Part shown: piece after piece, positions 40,821 to 47,949 of the stretch
Position numbering within the stretch: the stretch's first letter is position 1
How the letters are laid out: each line of letters begins with the position of its first letter
Assembly (NCBI GenBank): GCA_028284285.1
Contig: JANQSA010000070.1
Coordinates: forward strand, 1-47,949
Reading direction: 5' to 3'
DNA from: Croceivirga sp.
GTDB lineage: Bacteria; Bacteroidota; Bacteroidia; Flavobacteriales; Flavobacteriaceae
Length of the DNA stretch: 47,949 bases
Translations under genes and position numbers: made by a program
The notes under the pieces: generated by a model
The model's input: the letters and a program-made list of their open reading frames with translations, nothing else
What the model was told of the DNA's origin: nothing
Databases searched by the model: none

Positions 40821-42095
40821 ATGCTTGAACTCCAAAAAATTCGGGATCATACGGAAGAATATGGCGTTGCCCTGGCAAAGCGAAATATAGATGGGGATAC
40901 GCTCTTAAAGCAGGTACTGACGCTGGATGAAAAAAGACGTGCTACCCAGGCAGAACTGGACAATACCCTTTCGGAATCCAACAAGCTATCCAAAGAGATC
41001 GGCCTGTTATTCAAAGCCGGAAATGCGGCTGAAGCCAATGTGTTAAAGCAGACCACCGGAACTTTAAAAACCCGGTCAAAACAGCTGGCCGATACTTTAA
41101 GTGCTGTTGTGGAAGAAATGGACCAGGTACTCTACCAGATTCCCAATATTCCACATGTATCTGTTCCTCCGGGGAATACGGATGAGGATAATGAAGAAGT
41201 TTTTAGGGAGGGCGACATTCCAAAACTGGTTGAGAATGCGCTTCCTCACTGGGAACTGGCAAAAAATTACGACATTATAGACTTTGAACTGGGCGTAAAA
41301 GTAACCGGAGCTGGTTTTCCGGTATACAAGGGTAAAGGTGCCAGATTACAAAGAGCATTGATCAGCTATTTTTTGGACAGAAATACTGCTGCAGGCTATA
41401 CCGAACTGCAGGTACCGTATTTGGTGAATGAAGCCTCCGGATTTGGAACAGGACAACTACCGGACAAGGAGGGGCAAATGTACCACGTTGGTGCAGATAA
41501 TCTCTATCTTATCCCCACTGCGGAAGTGCCGGTAACCAACCTGTTACGTGATGAAATTTTGAAAGCCACGGATTTTCCTATTAAGTATACAGGTTACACC
41601 CCATGTTTTAGGAGGGAAGCCGGCAGCTATGGTGCGCATGTTAGGGGATTGAATCGTTTGCACCAGTTTGACAAGGTAGAGATCGTTCGGGTAGAGCATC
41701 CCAAAAACTCGTATCAGGCTTTGGACGAGATGGTAGAACATGTGAAGAATTTACTTCGGGAGTTACAACTGCCGTATCGGATCCTTCGGCTTTGTGGTGG
41801 GGACCTGGGCTTTACAGCAGCACTTACTTACGATTTTGAGGTATTTTCCACCGCGCAGCAACGATGGTTAGAGATCAGTTCAGTTTCTAATTTCGAAACC
41901 TATCAGGCTAACAGATTAAAACTTCGGTATAAAGAAGGCAATGAGAAGAGTCAGTTAGTACACACCCTTAACGGCAGCGCATTGGCGTTACCTCGTGTTT
42001 TAGCTGGAATTCTAGAAAACTATCAGACGGAAAATGGTATTAGGGTACCTGAGGTTCTGGTGCCGTATTGTGGGTTTGAGCGTATTGATGAATAG
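40821..42095 (+). CDS. serS: Seryl-tRNA synthetase
   Basis: 424 aa. N-terminal coiled-coil arm (about 25-105) and class II core with motif 2 'CFRREAGSYGAHVRGLNRLHQF' in part and motif 3 'GSALALPRVLAGILENYQTENG' in part. It charges tRNA-Ser. It lies 23 bp after the HTTM gene. Confidence 0.96.
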   Translation: MLELQKIRDHTEEYGVALAKRNIDGDTLLKQVLTLDEKRRATQAELDNTLSESNKLSKEIGLLFKAGNAAEANVLKQTTGTLKTRSKQLADTLSAVVEEMDQVLYQIPNIPHVSVPPGNTDEDNEEVFREGDIPKLVENALPHWELAKNYDIIDFELGVKVTGAGFPVYKGKGARLQRALISYFLDRNTAAGYTELQVPYLVNEASGFGTGQLPDKEGQMYHVGADNLYLIPTAEVPVTNLLRDEILKATDFPIKYTGYTPCFRREAGSYGAHVRGLNRLHQFDKVEIVRVEHPKNSYQALDEMVEHVKNLLRELQLPYRILRLCGGDLGFTAALTYDFEVFSTAQQRWLEISSVSNFETYQANRLKLRYKEGNEKSQLVHTLNGSALALPRVLAGILENYQTENGIRVPEVLVPYCGFERIDE

Positions 42096-42151
42096 CATTA
42101 TTTCAGAATCACTTAACATTAATCCTTTTTTTTCTCCGTTATCTTTAGACC

Positions 42152-43936
42152 ATGCAGCGCGTTTGTCTTGTTTCTTGTTTTTTCTTTATGGTTTCCATAC
42201 AATCCCAGGACAATTTCCTTGCCAAACAATATTTTAACGATGGGGAATTTGAAAAAGCACTGGTTTTCTATGAAAAGTTAGTGAAGCAACATCCGCGACG
42301 CACGGATTATTCAGAAGGATTAATTGCTTGTTACCAGCAACTGGAACGTTATAAAGATGCTGAAACCTTTTTGTTGGAAAAAGTAGCGCAACCGTATGCT
42401 TTTCCCACTTTTTTTATTGAACTCGGCTATAATTACACGCTGCAACAGCAACCGGAAAAGGCAGTGCAATACTATAAAAAGGCCGTGCAAAAAATAGAAG
42501 AAAATCCCAACTTTGGATATGCCATAGGGTATCGGTTTCAAAAATATGCCCTTTTGGATGAAGCTATAGCAGCGTACAACAAAGCTATGGGTTTAAATCC
42601 CGACTTGAATTACGATTTTCAATTGGCGCGTATATACGGAGAAAAAGGAGAGATTGAAAAAATGTACCAGGCCTACCTGAAGCTCATATATGAAGGAAGA
42701 ACATCCCGATCCAACGTATTGAGGAACCTGGAAGATTTCATTACGGAGAATCCAGAGGATCAAAACAACCAACTACTTAGAAAAGCACTTTTGCAAAACG
42801 CTCAAAACAATCCCGATGTGCTTTGGAATGAACTGTTAAGCTGGCTTTACGTACAACAAGAACAGTACAAGAATGCCTTTGCTCAGGAAAAAGCTATCTT
42901 TAAAAGAACCGGGCAATCCGGCTATGACAGGCTGGTGAATCTTGGAGAAATTGCGTTGGAAGCTAAAGACCTGCTAACGGCAACCTCCATTTTTGAGTTT
43001 ATCGTGGCCAATACGGAACAATCCACCACCAAACTGGACGCCGAATTGCGACTGATAGCGATTGACCTGATAAACGCCAGGGAAAAGCAATGGAATGCTA
43101 TTGAGAAAAAATTTGAGCAGTTATTGGAAGTCTACGGGTATGGTGGAACTACCTTGCAGCTGCAAATTGCCTATGCTAATTTCCTGACTTTTAAACGTGA
43201 AAATCCGGAGCCGGCGATCGCGCTACTAAAAAAGACCTTAGAACAACCCCTGGGAAGATTTGGAACCGCCTATTTAAAGTTAGCGCTGGGAGATATACTC
43301 GTATACACACAACGCTTTAACGAGGCCTTAATCTATTTTTCACAAGTACAAAAAAGTCTTAAAAATGATGTCCTGGGACAAGATGCCCGTTTTAAAGTGG
43401 CGCAAACCAGTTTTTATAAGGGGGATTTTGATTGGGCATTGACCCAGTTGAAGGTATTGCGAAGTTCTGCTTCCCAGCTAATTGCCAATGATGCCATGCA
43501 ACTTAGCCTGCTCATTTCAGACAATTCCCTGGAAGATTCTACACAAACTGCTCTTAAAAAATATGCACGTGCAGATCTGTTGGCCTATCAGAACAAAGAA
43601 AAAGAGGCTTTAACCATCTTGGAAGACATTCTCCAAAATCATAAAGGAGAAAAGATAGAGGACGAAGCACTGCTAAAGCAGGGACAATTGTTGGAGGAAC
43701 AAAAAAAATATAAGGATGCGGAATTCAACTACCTTAAGATAGTTGAGTTTTATGCTACTGGTATCTTGGCGGATGATGCGCATTTTGCTCTCGGACAGCT
43801 TTATGAGTACGCTCTTGAAGATCCCGAAAAGGCAAAATACCATTACGAAAAGATCATCTATAATTATGAAGACAGCTATTATTTCCCACAGGCAAGAAAG
43901 AACTTTAGAAAACTGCGTGGGGATTTTTTGAATTAA
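42152..43936 (+). CDS. Tetratricopeptide-repeat protein, exported
   Basis: 594 aa. Signal peptide at about 1-19 ('LVSCFFFMVSIQSQ'). Helical repeats of TPR type throughout, e.g. 'FNDGEFEKALVFYEKLVKQHP', 'KAVQYYKKAVQKIEENP' and 'DEAIAAYNKAMGLNP', and again near the end 'EDPEKAKYHYEKIIYNYEDS'. It is probably a periplasmic or outer-membrane-associated scaffold; the partner is unknown. 56 bp after serS. Confidence 0.87.
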   Translation: MQRVCLVSCFFFMVSIQSQDNFLAKQYFNDGEFEKALVFYEKLVKQHPRRTDYSEGLIACYQQLERYKDAETFLLEKVAQPYAFPTFFIELGYNYTLQQQPEKAVQYYKKAVQKIEENPNFGYAIGYRFQKYALLDEAIAAYNKAMGLNPDLNYDFQLARIYGEKGEIEKMYQAYLKLIYEGRTSRSNVLRNLEDFITENPEDQNNQLLRKALLQNAQNNPDVLWNELLSWLYVQQEQYKNAFAQEKAIFKRTGQSGYDRLVNLGEIALEAKDLLTATSIFEFIVANTEQSTTKLDAELRLIAIDLINAREKQWNAIEKKFEQLLEVYGYGGTTLQLQIAYANFLTFKRENPEPAIALLKKTLEQPLGRFGTAYLKLALGDILVYTQRFNEALIYFSQVQKSLKNDVLGQDARFKVAQTSFYKGDFDWALTQLKVLRSSASQLIANDAMQLSLLISDNSLEDSTQTALKKYARADLLAYQNKEKEALTILEDILQNHKGEKIEDEALLKQGQLLEEQKKYKDAEFNYLKIVEFYATGILADDAHFALGQLYEYALEDPEKAKYHYEKIIYNYEDSYYFPQARKNFRKLRGDFLN

Positions 43937-44023
43937 TCCGCATAAACACTCCTTTCTCCCCCGAAAGGATGGCATGTTATCCTTATTATATTTTACATTG
44001 CCTGAACGCTAAAAACATAAGGA

Positions 44024-44341
44024 ATGCTAATTTACAATGTAACCATTAACGTAGACGATGACGTGCATAGCAGCTGGTTATCCTGGATGAAAGAAAAACA
44101 TATCCCGGAGATGTTGGCCACTAAAAAATTCCATGCCGCCAAAATGTGCAGGGTTTTGGTTGAGGAAGAAACCGGCGGTACTACGTATGCCATCCAATAC
44201 AGTACCAGGGACAGGGAAACATTGGATCGCTACTATCGGGAGGACGCCGAGCGGATGCGATTAGAAGGAAACTTAAAATTTTCCGGTAAATTCGTAGCAT
44301 TCAGAACCGAGCTAGAAATAATCACCGAACAAACCCTTTGA
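44024..44341 (+). CDS. DUF4286 family protein
   Basis: 105 aa. Starts 'MLIYNVTINVDDDVHSSWLSWMKEKHIPEML' and has the ferredoxin-like layout of DUF4286 with 'YAIQYSTRDRETLDRYY'. Function unknown; the fold suggests a dimeric alpha/beta barrel. Its TGA overlaps the next start codon. Confidence 0.88.
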   Translation: MLIYNVTINVDDDVHSSWLSWMKEKHIPEMLATKKFHAAKMCRVLVEEETGGTTYAIQYSTRDRETLDRYYREDAERMRLEGNLKFSGKFVAFRTELEIITEQTL

Positions 44342-44655
44342 AACGTACGCAATATCTTTTTTCTTACGGTACTTTACAAGATAAAACAGTACAAAAAGAA
44401 ATCTTTGGCCGAGAGTTATCGGGCAAAAGAGATGTTTTGATAGGGTATTGTATTTCCAGAAAGAAAGTCATGGGTAAATATCCCGTTGTAGAAGCCACCG
44501 GTTCTATTTCGGATACCGTAGCGGGAGCTGCTTTTAAGGTTACGTATTTAGAGCTTCATTGGGCAGACCGTTACGAAACTGCGGCATATAAAAGAATTTC
44601 CGCCCCTCTAAAATCCGGTAAACAGGCATGGATCTACGTAGAGGATTCCGGTTGA
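44338..44655 (+). CDS. Gamma-glutamylcyclotransferase-like (AIG2 fold) protein
   Basis: 105 aa from a TTG overlapping the previous stop (TTGA). The N-terminal 'LFSYGTLQDKTVQKEIFGR' is the substrate-binding 'YGTL' motif of the family, and 'ELHWADRYET' holds the catalytic Glu region. It may release 5-oxoproline from gamma-glutamyl compounds; the substrate is not known. Confidence 0.85.
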   Translation: MKRTQYLFSYGTLQDKTVQKEIFGRELSGKRDVLIGYCISRKKVMGKYPVVEATGSISDTVAGAAFKVTYLELHWADRYETAAYKRISAPLKSGKQAWIYVEDSG

Positions 44656-44828
44656 TGGCCACTTGCCATTATGCCGTATACCTAATGGCAAGACAAGATT
44701 CCATCAGAAATTATCGCCACTCCATCGGAGTTCATTACCTTGCAATTAAAACGTCCTAAATGCCTAAGAAGGGGAGCAAAAAATACATTTCCAAGCAGGA
44801 CAAAAAGAAATTCGATACGAGCAATGGA

Positions 44829-45635
44829 ATGCAATCGGTTTACCCCAAAAAACATCTTGGACAACACTTTTTAAAGGATGAAGCAATAGCCAAAAAAATT
44901 GCAGGCACCCTCTCTCTAAAAGCATATAACAATGTCCTGGAAATTGGTCCGGGTATGGGCGTGCTTACTAAATATCTCCTCACACGTGACTTGGACCTGG
45001 TGGTTATGGATATTGATGAAGAATCCATAGTATATCTTACCCATAGTTTCCCTCTGGAACATCCTGAATTGTTACAAAACAATGCAAAGTTCAATGTGGT
45101 TGAAGCGGATTTCCTAAATTTTGATCTTAAACAACTCTACGGGGATGAACAATTCGCGATCATTGGTAATTTCCCCTACAATATTTCCAGTCAGATCGTT
45201 TTCAAAACCCTTGAAATGCGGAAACAGGTTCCTGAGTTTTCCGGTATGTTTCAAAAAGAAGTAGCGCAGCGTATTTGTGAACAACCGGGGAGCAAAACCT
45301 ATGGTATTCTCTCCGTGCTGGTACAGGCTTTTTATGACGCAGAATACTTATTCACGGTACATCCTCAGGTGTTTGACCCTCCTCCTAAAGTACAGTCGGG
45401 GGTATTGCGTCTTATCAGAAAAAAAAATGCGGATCTGGAATGTGATGAACGCCTATTTTTCAAAGTGGTTAAAGCAGCCTTTAACCAAAGGAGAAAAACC
45501 ATCAGGAACAGCCTTAAGACCTTCGATCTTACAGTAAATCTAAAGGAAGACAGTATATTTGACCAGCGACCGGAACAACTGGGAGTTCAAGATTTTATCA
45601 CATTAACCAGGATGATTGCCAATGACACCTTTTAA
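44829..45635 (+). CDS. rsmA: 16S rRNA A1518/A1519 dimethyltransferase
   Basis: 268 aa from the ATG at 44829 ('[15 protein letters not shown]'). SAM-binding '[16 protein letters not shown]' and the catalytic '[14 protein letters not shown]' are present, and the C-terminal domain has '[15 protein letters not shown]'. An in-frame ATG at 44760 would add 23 lysine-rich residues ('[16 protein letters not shown]'), unusual for the family but possible. It overlaps mgtE by 14 bases. Confidence 0.95.
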   Translation: MQSVYPKKHLGQHFLKDEAIAKKIAGTLSLKAYNNVLEIGPGMGVLTKYLLTRDLDLVVMDIDEESIVYLTHSFPLEHPELLQNNAKFNVVEADFLNFDLKQLYGDEQFAIIGNFPYNISSQIVFKTLEMRKQVPEFSGMFQKEVAQRICEQPGSKTYGILSVLVQAFYDAEYLFTVHPQVFDPPPKVQSGVLRLIRKKNADLECDERLFFKVVKAAFNQRRKTIRNSLKTFDLTVNLKEDSIFDQRPEQLGVQDFITLTRMIANDTF

Positions 45636-46974
45636 ACTCACGGACGAGCTTATTGGGAGAATACAACTTTTGATTGAAAATCGGGAGTCCGGTAATCTGC
45701 GTTCCATGATGAAAGAATTTCATTATGCCGATGTTGCTGAAATTGCCAATGAACTCAATGAAGACGAGGCTACTTACCTGATAAAGCTGTTAGACAGTGA
45801 GAAGACCTCCGATGTCCTTACGGAAATGGACGAGGATATGCGGGAAGCTGTTTTGGCCAATCTTTCCCCAAAGGAAATAGCCGAAGAGTTGGAAGCTCTG
45901 GACACGGATGACGCAGCCGATATAGTTGGAGAACTGCCCAACGATATTGTCCAGGAAGTCATCTCTGAAATTGAAGACCGTGAACACGCAAAATACATTG
46001 TAGATCTTTTACGCTATGATGAGGATTCTGCCGGGGGCCTAATGGCCAAAGAGTTGGTAAAAGTGAATGAGAATTGGAATGTGCTCAAATGTGTCAAGGA
46101 AATGCGGGCACAAGCCGAGAATGTTACCCGTGTACACTCTATTTATGTGGTAGATGACGATGACAAACTAAAAGGACGTCTCTCCTTAAAAGACCTTTTA
46201 ACCACCTCTACTACTACACCCATAAAAGAAGTATACATCCCCAAGGTAGATTATGTAAATGTTAATGAAAAACCAGAGGAAGTAGCAAAGATCATGTCAA
46301 AATACGATCTGGAAGCCATTCCTGTAGTGGATGAGATCGGGCGCCTGGTGGGGCGCATCACTATAGATGATATTGTGGATGTTATCCGGGAAGAAGCGGA
46401 TAAGGATTACCAACTGGCTGCCGGTATCTCACAGGATGTGGAAGCAGATGATAGTATATGGGAGCTAACCCGCGCCCGCCTACCCTGGTTAATTCTGGGC
46501 CTTTTTGGAGGACTGGGGGCCGCCGCCATTATGGGTGGTTTTGAAGAGATGATCAGCAAACACGCTATTTTGTTCTTTTTTACACCCTTAATTGCCGCAA
46601 TGGCAGGTAATGTTGGGGTACAATCCAGTGCAATAATTGTCCAGGGATTAGCCAATGATGACCTGAAGGGGAGTATTGGGAACAGGCTATGGAAAGAAAT
46701 GCTACTCGCCCTGCTAAATGGAGTGATCCTGGCTATTTTGCTGTTATTCTTTACCTGGATTTGGAAAGGGAAATTGGATACTGCTGTGGCCATATCGTTA
46801 TCCCTTGTGGTGGTGATCGTAGTAGCTGGCCTTATTGGTACCTTTATTCCCCTTTTTTTGGATAAAAGGAATATTGATCCCGCTATAGCTACTGGCCCCT
46901 TTATTACCACAAGTAATGACATTTTTGGTATCTTAATCTACTTCTGGATTGCCAAACTGATTTTGGGAATTTAA
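45622..46974 (+). CDS. mgtE: Magnesium transporter MgtE
   Basis: 450 aa from the ATG at 45622. N-terminal helical domain of about 120 residues with acidic repeats ('[18 protein letters not shown]'), two CBS domains ('[19 protein letters not shown]' and '[19 protein letters not shown]'), then about five membrane spans with '[18 protein letters not shown]'. The acidic cytosolic part senses Mg2+ and gates the pore. Translationally coupled to rsmA. Confidence 0.95.
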   Translation: MTPFKLTDELIGRIQLLIENRESGNLRSMMKEFHYADVAEIANELNEDEATYLIKLLDSEKTSDVLTEMDEDMREAVLANLSPKEIAEELEALDTDDAADIVGELPNDIVQEVISEIEDREHAKYIVDLLRYDEDSAGGLMAKELVKVNENWNVLKCVKEMRAQAENVTRVHSIYVVDDDDKLKGRLSLKDLLTTSTTTPIKEVYIPKVDYVNVNEKPEEVAKIMSKYDLEAIPVVDEIGRLVGRITIDDIVDVIREEADKDYQLAAGISQDVEADDSIWELTRARLPWLILGLFGGLGAAAIMGGFEEMISKHAILFFFTPLIAAMAGNVGVQSSAIIVQGLANDDLKGSIGNRLWKEMLLALLNGVILAILLLFFTWIWKGKLDTAVAISLSLVVVIVVAGLIGTFIPLFLDKRNIDPAIATGPFITTSNDIFGILIYFWIAKLILGI

Positions 46975-46984
46975 TTCCACAGCC

Positions 46985-47350
46985 ATGAACGCTATAAACT
47001 TAAAAGAGAAATACCAGTTGTTTTCCAAACAATGGCATCCGCATCAAATTGCGGTTGTTGATGACATGCAAGTCCTCCTTGCAAAAATTCAGGGTGAGTT
47101 TGTTTGGCATTACCACCAGGACGAAGATGAACTTTTTCAGGTTGTAAAAGGAACATTATACATGCAATTCAGGGATCGTACCGAGGTAGTTAAAGCTGGG
47201 GAAATCATTGTAGTGCCCAAAGGCATAGAACATTGCCCGGCGACAAAAAATGGTGAAGAAGTGCACGTCTTGCTTTTTGAAAAACTATCCACTGCGCATA
47301 CCGGAAAGGTACAACATGAAATGACGCAATCTCACTATCCCCATATATGA
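46985..47350 (+). CDS. Cupin-domain protein
   Basis: 121 aa, single cupin: 'FVWHYHQDEDELFQVVKGTLYMQF' (motif 1 with His and Glu ligands) and 'VPKGIEHCPATKNGEEVHVLLFE' (motif 2). A metal-binding small-molecule enzyme or sensor of unknown substrate. It starts 10 bp after mgtE and its TGA overlaps the next ATG. Confidence 0.88.
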   Translation: MNAINLKEKYQLFSKQWHPHQIAVVDDMQVLLAKIQGEFVWHYHQDEDELFQVVKGTLYMQFRDRTEVVKAGEIIVVPKGIEHCPATKNGEEVHVLLFEKLSTAHTGKVQHEMTQSHYPHI

Positions 47351-47949
47351 AGGTACTCCATTTAGACACCAACCATCCTTTACTCCTTGAGGCATTCATA
47401 GAACTGGGCTTTGAAAACCATGAAGATTATACTTCCTCCAGGGAAGTTGTGGAAAATAAGATCCATTTGTACGATGGTATTATCATTCGAAGCCGCTTTA
47501 CCATTGACCAGAACTTCCTGGATAGGGCTTCCCAATTAAAATTCATCGGGCGGGTAGGCGCCGGAATGGAAAATATTGATGCAACCTATGCCAAACGCAA
47601 AGGGATTTTCCTGGCCAATGCCCCTGAGGGCAACCGAAATGCCGTGGGTGAACATGCTTTGGGAATGCTGCTATCCTTACTAAACAAGATGATAAAATCG
47701 CATCGGGAAATCCGTAAAGGAAAATGGGACAGGGAAGGAAACAGGGGGGTAGAATTGGATGGAAAGACCGTAGGGATCATTGGATATGGAAATATGGGCA
47801 AAGCTTTTGCCCAAAAACTTCAAAGCTTTGATGTTGAGGTAATCTGTTTTGACATTGTAGGGGGTGTGGGGGATGAAAATGCCAGACAGGTAGGCATTAT
47901 GGAGTTCCAGCAAAAGTCGGATATCGTAAGCCTGCATGTTCCTCAAACC
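47347..47949 (+). CDS. D-isomer 2-hydroxyacid dehydrogenase, SerA-like (truncated by window edge)
   Basis: 201 residues visible; the 3' end lies outside. The ATG overlaps the cupin stop (ATGA). Readable landmarks are 'GRVGAGMENID', 'NAPEGNRNAVGEHALGMLL' and the NAD-binding 'VGIIGYGNMGKAFAQKL', all typical of phosphoglycerate dehydrogenase and related 2-hydroxyacid dehydrogenases. It may carry out the first step of serine synthesis, but the discriminating C-terminal part is missing. Confidence 0.88.
   Translation, partial: MKVLHLDTNHPLLLEAFIELGFENHEDYTSSREVVENKIHLYDGIIIRSRFTIDQNFLDRASQLKFIGRVGAGMENIDATYAKRKGIFLANAPEGNRNAVGEHALGMLLSLLNKMIKSHREIRKGKWDREGNRGVELDGKTVGIIGYGNMGKAFAQKLQSFDVEVICFDIVGGVGDENARQVGIMEFQQKSDIVSLHVPQT

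Overview
The window is a contiguous piece of a Flavobacteriaceae (Bacteroidota) chromosome. Evidence: promoters with the Bacteroidota TAnnTTTG -7 box and a TTG -33 box, a replicative DnaE with an N-terminal DnaQ-type exonuclease, a secreted reprolysin with a type IX secretion sorting tail, a second DnaE next to DinB, an S16 protein with a long acidic tail, and SusC/OprD-like outer-membrane style. The genus cannot be fixed from sequence alone; a Muricauda/Maribacter-like lineage would fit.

Left part (1-11.7 kb) is accessory DNA. A truncated outer-membrane channel (alginate export family) runs off the left edge. It is followed by about 600 bp of AT-rich DNA full of inverted repeats, an unknown small gene, and a roughly 570 bp array of four diverged ~160 bp repeats, each with a hairpin. 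Then comes a mobilisation module: a helix-turn-helix protein, a probable oriT, a MobC-like protein and a relaxase. No integrase is visible.

The most interesting locus lies at 5.05-10.4 kb. Two operons diverge from one 100 bp control region that has two textbook Bacteroidota promoters and a palindrome between them. Rightward: a three-domain multiubiquitin protein, an E1-like ThiF enzyme with an E2-like N-terminal half, and a DUF6527-type zinc/serine protein, all overlapping. Leftward: an XRE repressor, an ImmA/IrrE metallopeptidase, a small acidic protein and a 505-residue protein that looks like a papain/C39-type cysteine peptidase. I read this as a bacterial ubiquitin-like conjugation (Bub-like) system, possibly anti-phage, controlled by an ImmA/XRE switch and carrying an extra cysteine peptidase. 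The core trio resembles systems already reported; the linked switch and peptidase are the part I do not recognise as described. A metallophosphoesterase and a tRNA-Asp close this accessory region.

The rest (11.7-47.9 kb) is mostly core genome: DUF58, trxA, dnaE, rpsP-rimM-tRNA methyltransferase, glutaryl-CoA dehydrogenase, a purple-acid-phosphatase-like enzyme, a molybdopterin oxidoreductase next to a toxin-antitoxin pair, a dnaE2-like/dinB mutasome cassette interrupted by a four-helix-bundle gene and low-complexity repeats, tRNA-Leu with a GIY-YIG gene, prs-rplY-pth, a T9SS-exported metallopeptidase with a lipoprotein, ribF-HTTM-serS, a TPR protein, rsmA-mgtE, a cupin and a 2-hydroxyacid dehydrogenase that runs off the right edge. 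Within the core part, the lost ATG of the second dnaE beside a repeat expansion, and a partial tRNA-Leu copy flanking the GIY-YIG gene, deserve a second look.
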